Positions 50,751 to 63,258 of a stretch of 64,000 bases of DNA are shown here, in pieces. A program made the position numbers and the translations under genes. This DNA is from Diadema setosum (Eukaryota > Echinodermata > Echinoidea > Diadematoida > Diadematidae). Numbering within the stretch: the first letter of the stretch is position 1; every line of letters begins with the position of its first letter. The DNA is taken from contig CM067072.1 in the NCBI GenBank assembly GCA_033980235.1, positions 17,611,047 to 17,675,046 on the forward strand, read 5' to 3'. Under the pieces are notes generated by a model that saw nothing but the letters and a program-made list of their open reading frames with translations, was not told where the DNA came from and did no database searches.

Positions 50751-51769
50751 ATTATGACTTCATACATGGCTGTGCAAAATATGATGCAGATGTCCAGTTG
50801 GACTCTAAGCAGGATAGGATAAACTATCATTAAAGAATGTTTAGTGGATACACACAAAATAGGCAGTACAACATTTCTACCATATAATGATACATTAACA
50901 AAATTGCACTGAAATTGATTTTTTTTTTCATTATGGAATCTATCTCTTCGCTCGGAAAGGACAAGGCCTCTTGATAGTCCGATATTCATGAGCGCTTTTT
51001 GTTTTCTTTTATCATTCCGAATTAAATAGTGACCCTTCATTTATTTTTTTTTTAAATCAGTGTTTCTCCCTTTTTTCCCATTTTCCAAGGGAAGTACAGG
51101 CAGGGAATGTAAAAAAAAAAAAAAAAATGGCTGACCTAGGAGAGCAAATCTATCATTTAGGGGAGGTTCACACAGGGCTCTACACTACTTTTTTTTTCTC
51201 TAGTGTCCCGTTCTGGACACTTATATCAAGATTTCAAATTTTGGTCGCCCCCCCCCCCCCCAAAAAAAAAATGTAATAAACGAAAACATAACGATCCATT
51301 TGGAATCGCAGTGCACGATATGCCTATTGAAAGATGGCCTTTCTGGAAATTTGGCCCGACATCAATTTTTAGTAGCTCAGGGCCACAGGGCCACAGGGCC
51401 ACTGGGCCACCGGGCCACCGGACCACCGGGCAATCGGGCCCGCTGATGTCGAGCCCTGCACATGCACCTAGTTATGATGGCAATGTTTCTAGAATTGTAA
51501 TTCTGGTTTGTTTTTTTTTCAGTTGCTTATCAGTCAATGTTCGATAGTTTGTGTTTGGTTCAAAATTTGCAAATGTTGACATTTGATATTTGATATTCGT
51601 GCTTCAAAACAATTTACGATCAATATCTCGAGAGATATGAGGAGAGCTAGAATACATAGAATGGAATGATGAATTGATTGCGGGCATGTCAGCAACGAGC
51701 ATGTTAGAGTTTGAAAATCTGTTGCTTCAAAGAAACATGACGCAAGTTTTCTGTAGAAAAGCATTACCG
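50005..51769. repeat. Recent tandem duplication, copy 1 (1,765 bp)
   Basis: Begins AGCAGGGTGAAAAGAAGCC and ends at GCATTACCG. It matches copy 2 almost base for base. I noticed three substitutions (51033, 51173, 51377), plus length changes in the (TA)n at 50701-50746 and in homopolymers. Its A17 run at 51111-51127 replaces a 395-bp segment present in copy 2. Confidence 0.95.
51173..51458. mobile_element. Non-autonomous DNA transposon, CAGGGCTC-end family, in copy 1
   Basis: The left end CAGGGCTCTACACT and right end GATGTCGAGCCCTG form imperfect inverted termini. The interior has a C14 run and a 9-bp CACAGGGCC minisatellite (51379-51430). Related to the remnant at 23459-23596. A hAT-like origin is inferred from the CAG terminus only. 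Confidence 0.55.
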
Positions 51770-52866
51770 AGCAGGGTGAAAAGAAGCCAAAGACGGAAAA
51801 AAAAGAACAAAACAACAACACCCAGATCCTACATGGAAAGTTTTGCCAGGTGTACTTTGGATGGCTTGTTAGCCCAAGTAAGAAACCTCAATTGTTCCGA
51901 ATAAAGGTGATTTCATGAAATGAGCCTAATGATGGTAGTATACTGATGGAAATAACCATTGGTCGTAAAGGAATGATTTGTGCAGTTCTTTGAGAAAACT
52001 GCTCGAAGCGCAATATAGTTTTTTTTTTCTTGACCTGATAAAAACATAATACATAGTCAAATGAGCGTCTGTGTAGCAATCACAAACTTTCAATTATTTT
52101 GAAGTGAGAAATTTATTAAGATCTACCAGTTCGTCGAAGGGGGTTGCATTTATTAATCCTTGAGCTGAGCAATTCAATCTAGTATAGGCCCTATTCTTTT
52201 ATAATGAATATACTTTTTTCTTTCTTTTTCTCCCAAACTTGTTGCTCTTCGTCTTCACATCCGATCATTTAAACATAATTCGTAGATGGTCTATTTCATT
52301 ATTACCCCCCTCGACTCATGGTATGTAAATTGGATTATTTTTTTTTTCACTCCTCATTACGTGCAAGGGGGGGGGGGGTAAATACATGAACCGTTGAAGT
52401 TTCATCCACAGAACAGAATAGTCAGAATAGTACCTCATGTGTAGTTCAGTGACTTAACATCCTATGTATATATATATATATATATATATATACAATATTA
52501 TGACTTCATACATGGCTGTGCAAAATATGATGCAGATGTCCAGTTGGACTCTAAGCAGGATAGGATAAACTATCATTAAAGAATGTTTAGTGGATACACA
52601 CAAAATAGGCAGTACAACATTTCTACCATATAATGATACATTAACAAAATTGCACTGAAATTGATTTTTTTTTTCATTATGGAATCTATCTCTTCGCTCG
52701 GAAAGGACAAGGCCTCTTGATAGTCCGATATTCATGAGCGCTTTTTGTTTTCTTTTATCATTCCGAATTAAATAGTGATCCTTCATTTATTTTTTTTTTA
52801 AATCAGTGTTTCTCCCTTTTTTCCCATTTTCCAAGGGAAGTACAGGCAGGGAATGTAAAAAAAAAA

Positions 52867-53261
52867 CCCACGTGCATGTACCATTTTTGTTCAGGGTTTT
52901 ATTGTTTTCAGTAATAAAAGCTCTCATTTTGACTAACAGAAGTAGAACAAACAAAATTTATGATCATCAAAAATTATGATCATCACCTAAAGCACTTTTT
53001 TTTAAAGAAATGTCACCGTTGGTACGAATTTGCACTCAACAGCCGGTTCTAGCCTGACTGTAGCAATGTCACCGTAGAAGTTGACTTTCCCCAACTATGG
53101 GTGGACGGGGCCAATGGGCAACGTTTAGTAATAGCAGTCTTCTGTGCATTCTCACACTCCCTGCTCCAAAGTAGTTTATATTTCTCCACACATCTTTCCT
53201 TGCTTTCAAAGGCCTACCTTGTGTGGTTGTTAGCGGTTAGGCATATATCTCTTGTAGCAAC
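52867..53261. other. 395-bp segment present only in copy 2
   Basis: Bounded by an A10 run on the left and AAAATGG on the right. In copy 1 the two flanks meet at a single A17 run, which fits a deletion between A-tracts in copy 1. No coding or transposon ends were seen in it. Confidence 0.85.
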
Positions 53262-53310
53262 AAAATGGCTGACCTAGGAGAGCAAATCTATCATTTAGGG
53301 GAGGTTCACA

Positions 53311-53597
53311 AAGGGCTCTACACTACTTTTTTTTTCTCTAGTGTCCCGTTCTGGACACTTATATCAAGATTTCAAATTTTGGTCGCCCCCCCCCCCCCCC
53401 AAAAAAAAAATGTAATAAACGAAAACATAACGATCCATTTGGAATCGCAGTGCACGATATGCCTATTGAAAGATGGCCTTTCTGGAAATTTGGCCCGACA
53501 TCAATTTTTAGTAGCCCAGGGCCACAGGGCCACAGGGCCACTGGGCCACCGGGCCACCGGACCACCGGGCAATCGGGCCCGCTGATGTCGAGCCCTG
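53311..53597. mobile_element. Non-autonomous DNA transposon, CAGGGCTC-end family, in copy 2
   Basis: Duplicate of the element in copy 1, carried along by the tandem duplication. The first base of the left terminus is A instead of C (53311). Confidence 0.55.
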
Positions 53598-53911
53598 CAC
53601 ATGCACCTAGTTATGATGGCAATGTTTCTAGAATTGTAATTCTGGTTTGTTTTTTTTTTCAGTTGCTTATCAGTCAATGTTCGATAGTTTGTGTTTGGTT
53701 CAAAATTTGCAAATGTTGACATTTGATATTTGATATTCGTGCTTCAAAACAATTTACGATCAATATCTCGAGAGATATGAGGAGAGCTAGAATACATAGA
53801 ATGGAATGATGAATTGATTGCGGGCATGTCAGCAACGAGCATGTTAGAGTTTGAAAATCTGTTGCTTCAAAGAAACATGACGCAAGTTTTCTGTAGAAAA
53901 GCATTACCGAG

Positions 53912-56219
53912 AGCTAGGGTTTCATCACTCATACTTAACATTGTACATGTGACATACGTATTCAGAATACATGATACAAAACAGATGAAAGCTCTTTAAT
54001 AGCAAAACACATATTAATCTGTTTCTCCAAAACAACAACAAAAACATTCCCTACTGTGGGCGCCAGATACTAGTAAGGTCTTTGAGGTGAATCCCTAAGG
54101 GTTTTTGCAGATGACGATGAATTAATCTTAGTTTATCCCAGATAAAGATGTCTTTAAATGATTGATCTGTCATTTTTGACATTTAAATGTTTCTCGTTGT
54201 AAATGACCTCTTGCTGCGCGTGCTATGAGGGAGAACGGAAATGTGAGGGAAGCTGAACGATGGTCCTTGAAGAGTTGGTAACTCGGAAGCGAAGGCTTGG
54301 AATGTGCTCGGCCCGGTATCGTCGAAATCCTTTGTCGCTGTTGTCGTCGGTCTTGGAGCGACAGGTAACCTTTAGGTTATTGCCCCGATGTGAATGTAGC
54401 AGATCTCCCTCCCAACTCATGTTTTGGCGCAAACAGTCAGTCTCGACTGAAAAAGAACCAGTGGACGCTTCATATAAAGCTGTAGTCAGGAACAAATGAG
54501 GAACAATAAAAGTCATTCCAAACTTCGGACGACCATTGATGTTTGGAATAGCGCTTGTTGAAATATCAATAAATTGTTCCAATAATGTCTGTTTCCCCAT
54601 GAATATGTCCCATTTTCATTTTTTTAATAGTGTTGTACGTATATTGCGAAAAAATAACAAATCTGGGTTACCATTAACGCACACTTTGCAAGTACTCCAG
54701 AATTTTATATAAAAAGAGTGAGGATATGTTCACTATGACCACCAAATCCAACCAACTTTCTGAATGCCATTATAAGCTGTCATCAAGTATAAATCAGTTC
54801 TAAAATGCGTATTGTCTGCTAATCATCTTCACTTATTGATAAATATCATTGACTGGTTGATTTATCTGATGTCTAATCAGTTCCAGGCGAAAGTATACGC
54901 GAGAGGAGCTGTCTGTATATTTACGAATGACTAGATCGTGATGGTGTGACTGTTACCTCTGTTGTCACACAGCTAGCTGTCGAAGTTAGGTTCAGGTGGT
55001 AGCGCCCGAAGGTTAGTGAGTCGGCCAAGATCTGGATCAAACTTTTGTAAACTCTCGAGTTACACACCTCCAAGGAACTCTGCCTGCACACATGTTGAAG
55101 CCAAATGTGGCGCTGTCTTTTCCTGGCATTAAGTGACCTAACGAGGACAAATCAGTTCATAACACCCCTTTCTTTTTGTATTTAACGTTGACAGCGTACT
55201 AAGATTTCACACAAGCAGCATTGACAGTCCCGCTCCCTCTTTTTGAAATAAGGAACTTTGTTTACTTTCTGCCAGTTTTGAAAGGTTTGTGTGACGTTAA
55301 CTCTTACAGATCGTATAATTATATTACTCTACTTACCTACATTATCAACGGATATGAGGTAACTTGAAGCAATTGATAAGAGCTTGATCGAATGTTGATG
55401 CTACGGTCAATTTTTTCGACAAATAGAATTTTTCAATGGAATTCTGGTTGGCCCCTCAAAAGAACGATAGCTTGGATTCGCCTTTACAAAACAGTGTTTA
55501 GTGAGTTATTTTAGGGAGTTATCTAAATAAGCTTATGTCCTTGGAATTCATTGGCATTTCGAAGTTCTACATTAGGATGGAATTTGTAGCTCTGAAGAGA
55601 CCATGTTGTGAACAGATATGGATACAGAACTAGCAAAGGTCATGAACCTCTACACGGAGGCATTGCTGTCAAAGAAGTGAGGACTTGGGGTAAACACGGG
55701 GCAGTATTTGACCCGAATCTAAGGACATCGCAGCGTGGTTGCTAAGTAGGACCTCAAATAGGCGAGCTAACAACAAGCGCCATGTTACGAAACAAGTCGC
55801 GAGGCGTAGGAGCTAATGGGCCGTGACTCTGTACATCTCATCGTAGGGATGCTAGTTAACTGTTTAATGAGGAGACTGATATTTATTCATTCTGTATCAA
55901 TTTCACTGCCCCGGAGAATTGCCCTGTGCGTTCGCGGGAAGAGATTAAGGGCAGAAACGAAAGCAAATACTCGCTGTGATACCTTATATCATTACATATA
56001 AAAACACAGAAAACATTCTGGAACTTCGCTATGTGTATCACGTTCTAAACATTTTTTTTTTCGACAAGATACAAAATAACCTTTTTGATGTAGGCCTAAA
56101 AAAAAATGTCCTTATCAGATACAATATGCAAACATGCCAATGCTAGTTGTAGACTGTGTTGATTTTGGGTTATGGAAAAGCGTTCAGAGAAAGGGAGAAG
56201 GAAGGTATAGGAGAACGAG
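53912..56219. other. No gene seen
   Basis: Intronic, repeat-poor. The two overlapping frames at 54223-54600 have no recognisable domain. One TAGGCCTA at 56091. Confidence 0.5.
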
Positions 56220-56261
56220 AAATAGACAGACCGACAGACAAACAGACAGATATATATATTT

Positions 56262-56297
<36 letters not shown>

Positions 56298-56298
56298 C

Positions 56299-56334
<36 letters not shown>

Positions 56335-56366
56335 TATAGACAGAGACAGACGAGAGATATATATAG
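56220..56366. repeat. Compound (CAGA)/(GATA)/(GA) microsatellite
   Basis: GACAGACA units, then a short TA run, about thirteen GATA units, then (GA)n and a TATATA end. Confidence 0.95.
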
Positions 56367-58440
56367 TGGGGTGAGAACGGTCAAGCAGCGATGAACTCTT
56401 TAGATTTAAATATCTTATCATTAATGAAACAAACTCCAATGAAAACGGTGGTGGGTCGGGAAAGTATCTGAAGAAGTTTTTGGAAGTTAATAGAAGAAAT
56501 AATTACGTCTTACCAAATAGTTACGAGATGTACACCCACGCTAATATAGAAATTTATGCTTTACATCCCTAAATGAAGTATCGAACTTGAAAATATAGAA
56601 TATAACATAGAATAATGTCATCGAAATGTTGAGATGAGATTAAATGAGCAAAGAATCTATCCTTTGATGATAAAAGTCCACAGACCAACATTCCTCTTCT
56701 CCCTGCCGCAATAAAGGGTATGTATGTCAGGACTCATCTCCATTTCATAAAACCAGACTTGTCTCCTATATAACCATCCTCTCACCTGCTCAAGTCTTGT
56801 TGAGGCGATAAACACGGCACCTGCCACCGTGTCTACCGAACCAAATCTTGAAGCCCTTACTAAAACGTTTTTTATCTGCTTGGATGGACAACTTATTGAA
56901 ATATATCATAATAACTCAGAAACAAAATCCACGGAGAATTCTAATTTTCTTTAAAAACAGCAATAAGAAAGAGAACGTAAGCGTACCCAAATTAAAAAAG
57001 ATCTTGATGTCGGTAACCAGCAATTCGTTTGTGTGTATTTCTCCGTTCCCATTGGGTGTTCATGCGAAAAGGTTGTGATCGCCTTAATAGTTTCACAGCT
57101 CCCCTGTGTGGGTTTTGCATTAACACCAAGACTGCCTAAGACCATGGAGGGCTGGTCGTCTGATTTGAAGCCGAGAAAGAAGCGGTAGATGGAAAGAGCT
57201 GCTCCCTTGTGGATGGCGCCGGAGACTCAAATGCGTTGTAAGCCGGCCGCCATCCGCTGAGAGTGGTTAACACCTCGCACCTTGGGCTTACGACGACGCC
57301 TTTCTCTGCTCGGGCTAAGAAAGTGATCCATTTATCGAGCCACGGTGGGAGTCCTCGGACGAGACTCTATATTTCCTTTTCATAAACTAAATGCAACAAA
57401 TTAAGCTGTCCACTTGAGCTGCCTTTTACACGTTAGCTATATTTGTCATTTATGGGGGTAGAGAGAGAGAGAAATAACTTGTATTGAATTTGTGATGGTT
57501 TGTTGGATAACAAGGATCATAACACCAAGGTGAGAGTGGCCGTATGAAATGGATTCTCATCCTTTGAATCTCATCTTGCCTGTCACTGGTAGTCTTGTTA
57601 TCAGGCCCTTGATATTTAATGTCTTCTCAGCTATTAAATTTCACTTCACACTTCCTCACCCATGAACTTGAAGCACGACCTGTAATAGGTTTATCCCACG
57701 GAGACAAGTGACCACAGACCAATGAGGAGCAGGATTAACTGTTCACAAATCTCTCTCCTTCACGACGTACTCGCGGCTTTGGTCACTCGGGAACCTCCCA
57801 CCTAAAACTCGGCTTGTTCATTTCTGAATTACACAAGAGTGCTTGAAAGCGACTGTTCGTTCAAGGGCGAAATCCATTATCCAATGTCACCTTCATCGTC
57901 TTCCCTTTCTCCTCCAACTTCAAGATTGAATGCCGATCTTGTAGTTTATACTCTAATAAGATGACACTGACGTTTGGCGCCTCATCCTCGCATAAATCAT
58001 TGCTTTTAGTGAATTGAAAGTAAAGGCGAACTTCACACTGCTTTTCCCTTTCGATGTCATGGCAGCACATCAAACCTCCACCCGCCATGGCCCCTTTCAA
58101 TCAATGCTATTTATCGTACGTCAGACGCAAAGCGTTAAAAAGTTTAGCGTTCTGTTACGATTTCAAGCTATTCCTAAAAACCCAAGTTTGCTGTATGGAC
58201 ACTCGGTAAAACACTTTCTCTAAATACCTACCACTTATTACATTTCACACTGCATTCTGCATGACATGCGCTCTTCACATCGTGAATAGAATCATGGAAA
58301 AGAAGTTTTTAGTGTATTCTGTGGCAAATAAAGGGAATCGTTGACATGAAAATGTCGACGCAAGGTGTAGAAAAGAGTGATTAATACCTAAACATCACCG
58401 ACAACGACAGATATTTGACAACTGACGGCAAAATAATTGA
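56367..58440. other. No gene seen; GC-richer island 57160-57340
   Basis: 57160-57340 stands out (GATGGCGCCGGAGAC, AAGCCGGCCGCCATCC) and is repeat-free, a candidate intronic regulatory segment. No exon was recognised elsewhere. Confidence 0.4.
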
Positions 58441-58483
58441 CATATCCTTTTTCTTTCACACACAAAATACAAACAAAACGAAC

Positions 58484-58502
58484 ACACAAACAAACAAACA
58501 AA
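58484..58502. repeat. (ACAA)n short repeat
   Basis: CAAACAAACAAACAAAC-type run. Confidence 0.8.
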
Positions 58503-58689
58503 CTGTGAAGTGATATAAGCATGTGCATTTAAATTTCCTGCAAAGCACGAAGCTCTATATTATCTCATAAATAACCTTAAACCATTTGAATTAAATCAAT
58601 ATTCAATGCAGCAAAATAGTCCTTTTGACATACCTAATTATCTGCTTGCGTTTGCTTGAGAGATAAAACGAACTATGGACAACTATAAG
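58503..58689. other. No gene seen
   Basis: Short AT-rich spacer between repeats. Confidence 0.5.
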
Positions 58690-58704
58690 TGCACACACAC
58701 ACAC

Positions 58705-58769
<65 letters not shown>
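58690..58769. repeat. (CA)n/(TA)n microsatellite
   Basis: Seven CA units, then about 30 TA units. Confidence 0.95.
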
Positions 58770-58773
<4 letters not shown>

Positions 58774-60465
58774 CATATAATCTCTAGAGAGAGATAGTAC
58801 ATAGAATGAGAGAGAGTGGGGGTTCCATAGTGACAAGTTGGAAGGCTGGTGTCGACCGAGGACTGGTGAGTTCTTTGTATCGGTGACGAAGCCCACACGA
58901 AGACAATGCCACCATCCGTGTAAAAGGCAACAGACAATGAGTGGACCGTCACTTTGATTAGATTATCTACCTCGGAGTACACCGCCAGTCAATAAGTGAA
59001 AATGAGTAATTTGCCCCGTTTTCTGCCCCCGGCCACGGGGATATGTCAATCTGAGGCAATTATTGTGATAAATAGATTAAGGCATTATGAGCATCGCTGA
59101 GTGTTTGGCAAGGTTGGTCACGTGAAGGAGCGGACAAGGGAGGTAACAGACAGGAGGAATGAATATTCATGACGTACCAAGTTTTTTGCACTTAATAATG
59201 GTTCTCCATCAGATCGGGACAAAAATGTGATGGTGTTAATTAACTCAACGCATCACTTCTGCCCACTTCTGCCCCATTATGCATGCATATTGGCTTCATT
59301 TCCATGTCATACTGGTATGTATTCGTGTGTACGCTTTCTTATCTCTCATTTTTTACTCCTTGTCAAAATTTTTCTTGCTTAACTTCACAAAAGAATACCA
59401 AACTTTCTATCGTAAAGAGAAAGTCTATCATGATATTATGTTGCTTTGTTATATGAAAACAGAACAATCAGAGAAGTATAGATCATTGAACTTTTTGGGA
59501 AAGTATCAGACATATTCACCTAGAAGTTATGAACTGATGAAGTTTAGAGATTACAAATTGGCAACTCTGTGTGACGTAGGTGTTAAACAGCTCTCCATTT
59601 GTTTTGCACTCAGAATTTCACTACAGATAAATTTCATTTCTCTCAAATATTTTGGCACACATGCGAAAACGTTTTACTCTTATACACCAAGACAAATCTG
59701 AAGACATTTTTTTTTCTTGTGAGAAAAATGAAAATTTGTGACTTTTTTGTGTCCAAACGGAATGGAGAGCTGCTCAACATCTATATGTCATACAGAATTG
59801 CTCTTTAAACTTAAATACTATAATTTTGCTTGAGTATGTAATTTTTCCCAAAATTTTCACTGATATACATTTTTGATGTTCATGTTTTCATATAGGCATA
59901 CAAAGCAACATAATATCAGGATCGAATTCCCCTCTAAACATAATAAAAATGAAGGGTATCTTTTTGAAATAGGACGTCTTACACGATATGAATGTCTCTT
60001 TGACCCGATTATATTGTTAGTCGAATTTCCTATAGCCTCTTTTTCATAGATTCTCTTTCCTCCTGTAACAATCACTTTTCACCATCAAGACAACTTTGAA
60101 CAGCTATACAGTTATCTCATAGATGAATATTATCTCGAATCTTACAACGAATCAACAGTTCATTGCTACTGATTGACAAATTGCCCCACATCGACGTAAA
60201 TAATTCACCATATAAGCATTTTGTGATTGTCACCAGAGGTATAGTATTGGAAATGGCTATATGAGAAGTAGACATTAATGATTATAACGAGCTCGTTATG
60301 TTTACTAATGCAGAACTGGGCTTTCATTTTCCCTGCTCTGTGGATTCAGATGGTACTGTTGTGCACGAACAAAATTCATCAAAGAAATACATTTTGCAAA
60401 TGTCAATCTTCAACGAATTTCACGTCGTTGTAAAGCGTTTATGCATTTATTAAATATTGTCTAAG
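58770..60465. other. No gene seen
   Basis: 58800-59180 is GC-richer and repeat-poor. The 140-codon open frame at 59279-59701 is AT-rich, with no recognisable domain, and I do not support it as a gene. Confidence 0.5.
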
Positions 60466-60560
60466 CATTAAGTGGTTTATAGACCACTTAATGTGGTAAC
60501 GCTTATTCGAAACGCTTATTCGACATTGTTCGAGACGAATCACGCTTATTCGAAACGCTG
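60466..60560. repeat. Hairpin plus ACGCTTATTCGAA repeats
   Basis: CATTAAGTGGT and its complement enclose TTATAG (60466-60493). Three copies of ACGCTTATTCGA follow (from about 60500, 60512 and 60542). Confidence 0.8.
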
Positions 60561-61735
60561 AACGTGTTCGACGTTAACCATAGTAAAAGTATCCGAATAT
60601 TTAACAACAACAACAACACAATCCGGAGCTGACAATAAATAGATAAATAAATAAACCATGTTATGGTGGTTTAACGATACTAAAAGAAAACAGAACAGAT
60701 TCTTGAAATGCAATTTCTTATAGACCCTGCCTCACTTAACGGAATATAAGCATAGACAGCATAGGTCGCTATCTGTACCAGAGCTTTCTGTTTATCTGGA
60801 TTGCTCAATTTTTCATTCAGTATGCTTCATTTGGCTATTTGTCATCTTCTAACCTAGATTGTGCAAATCAGCCATTGTGTCGATCCTTCCCAAGTAGCCT
60901 TTCTGGCTCCCCCCCCCCCCCCTCCCCATTTTTCTATTTCTGTGGTACTAGGTTGCCACCAGTCACGTATCCGTTCAAAGGGTGTCGTTTTCACGCTATT
61001 TGAAAATAATCCTTGTTGGGAATCAATGTACAGATTCTAAAATCTATGAGAGCAGAGCTCTTAAAAAAAAAACCAGTTCCGAAATCTGAACAACAACCAT
61101 TCAAATGTCTTCATAAAATCTCCGATTTCCGGTCTAGTTCGGGAATTCCGTGTTAGTAGAGCGATCGTGCTGTGCGGGCAGGCGGGCCGGCTAGCTGTGC
61201 GGAAAGCCACCCGGAGCTCTGGGGTGCAAATTTGACAATGCCTCGGTGGAGCAGCAGCTGCCTGCCCTGCCGTGGTGCGGCACGCCTTTGCCGGTATCCA
61301 ACACGTCTGACCGCCGGTGATACCCACTTATCCGCAGGATCTTTCCACCAATTCACACATAGATGCCTAGTCGTGTTTATGAACAAACATCAGCTCATAT
61401 GCTTTACAAGCCGGTAGGGACTCTTCACCTTGTCACATCAACCTATGCCGTTCTCCATTGTCCAACATCTAATACGACTACCGAATATTTTCAACTCGCG
61501 TCTTTTCCAGTGGCTTGTCTACTAAGTTTTTAGCTATGAGCTGTCAAAAACTTTCTTTCTTACTCAGCTTGATAAAGATACGAGCACTATTCTTTATTTT
61601 CTGCTTTTGTTTCTTGTGATATATGACAGCCTGATCGAAACTTCATAGTTTTTGTAATCTTTATCTTTTAAACATAATCGTCGAGACATATCCGCAGATG
61701 GAAGGAAAGTAATGCCTCTCGTTTGCTACTTCAGA
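60561..61735. other. No gene seen; GC-richer patch 61130-61420
   Basis: 61130-61420 is GC-rich, with frames on both strands but no recognisable domain. A C14 run lies at 60909-60922. Confidence 0.45.
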
Positions 61736-61738
61736 AGA

Positions 61739-61842
61739 AAAGAATGAAATAGTAAATTCAACATTTTGAGCGTTAAATTTAACATTTACAAAAGGTTCGA
61801 GGAGTGAAAAATGTTGAATGTTGAATTTACCATTTCATCCTT
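61739..61842. repeat. Imperfect inverted repeat, about 27-bp arms
   Basis: AAGAATGAAATAGTAAATTC at the left is matched in inverted orientation near 61818-61842. The right arm has an extra ATGTTGA copy. The centre contains the palindrome GTTAAATTTAAC. Confidence 0.75.
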
Positions 61843-63035
61843 GGAGTGTAATGGTGCTGATTGCCAAAGTCTTTCTTAGTGTTTTAAGTACATTACTATT
61901 CCATGTTCAAACTTTCTTCAATAAAAAAAAAATGCAGACCAAACAGATGTACATGGAAGGGTATAAGTTTCATTAAATTCCGACAAAGAGTAAGAAAGAG
62001 ACAAAATCTTTAAGTTTCAGTAGTTTTCTTGAGATATTGATACTGGTGTCAATAATTACATAATTTTGTAACTCACGTAAGGCTACTACGTCGTTACCTC
62101 ACGACATTCCAATATCATCTTTGTACACATAAAAACCGAAATCGTGTTTCATAGGTTTGTAATGTGATAGCTGTAACCACGATTGCCTAAAAAGTTTTCG
62201 TTGGTAGGTTATTTCATAACACTGGAATATGATTATTTAATCCGAAGAATTAATGATATTCTTATTTGATTTTGTCGTAAACGCATAAAGATGATTTAGA
62301 GAAGATTTGGTTGAAAGTCAAGTGCAAAGACATGATAGGTGATGTTATCATCACCTGACTCAATGTCAGTGAATAATAATATACATTCTGACAATCAGTA
62401 CTGTGAAAACATGTTATGCTTCAAAATCTAATAACTTTCTATTTCATGTCCGATTGTGAGAACCCTTGTTTGACTCTGCCATCATCTGTTAAAATCAAGT
62501 TGAACACAGAATATCTTTGCACTGGTGAAGTTGGCGAGACGCCATATCAGAGACTCTGCTTTGCAGTCATTGTATTGTTGCGGACTAGCAGGCAGATTCA
62601 TACACCCACATGAACCCTCACATGTAATGAATGAGTTGAAGGTGATAGGTGGTGATGATTTATCACGTGTCCACAAACATCCCGGGACAGACTACACCAC
62701 CCACACACACTCACCCACACTCATTCTCTCGATCGAGGCACTTCTTTCATCATCAATACATAGCTCATCTACCAGGCTCCTTACTTGAACGTCAATTTGG
62801 AAAGCGATGGGAGTAATGTAAACGCGCAGTGCTCTCCATCGAAATACGTCTATGGTATATAAGGTGGTATTACTATCACGGGTTTCTTGTCCGTCTAGTT
62901 TTCGTTCAATGAATATTTGACGTTGGACGTTGTTCATTGCAGTGTCTTAGTGAAATGTGGCCGGACACGAGGAATGTAGTACACGTAGTAAGAATATGTT
63001 ACCCACAATCGTCTCAAAACAGCAAGTCGTTGCTG
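61843..63035. other. No gene seen
   Basis: The overlapping small frames at 62416-62937 show no recognisable domain. Confidence 0.5.
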
Positions 63036-63175
63036 TTTGTTTGTTTGTTTGTTTTTTTTTTTGACAGACACAAAGGAACGAGTGAAATTTCGTGGTTATT
63101 TTCAGACTGCATTAGTGATAAATTTCTCGGTAATAACACTTTTCCTCTCCCTTCCCCTTTCTCTATCACATGAAC

Positions 63176-63193
63176 ACGCACGCACACACACAC

Positions 63194-63244
<51 letters not shown>
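63176..63244. repeat. (CA)n/(TA)n microsatellite
   Basis: CACGCACGCACACACACACA, followed by about 28 TA units. Confidence 0.95.

Positions 63245-63258
<14 letters not shown>

Larger units (their letters stand above)
51770..53911. repeat. Recent tandem duplication, copy 2 (2,142 bp)
   Basis: Directly abuts copy 1 and starts with the same AGCAGGGTGAAAAGAAGCC. It carries an additional segment (52867-53261) between A-runs, and a shorter (TA)n (52467-52492). It contains the small ORF relics seen in copy 1 but no recognisable gene. Confidence 0.95.

Noticed and set aside
50696..51040. 114-codon minus-strand ORF repeated in the two duplication copies
   Set aside because: Its second copy exists only because the DNA was duplicated, its end is (TA)n-encoded Ile-Tyr repeats, and no domain is recognisable.
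59279..59701. 140-codon ORF
   Set aside because: Nothing recognisable, composition like surrounding AT-rich DNA.
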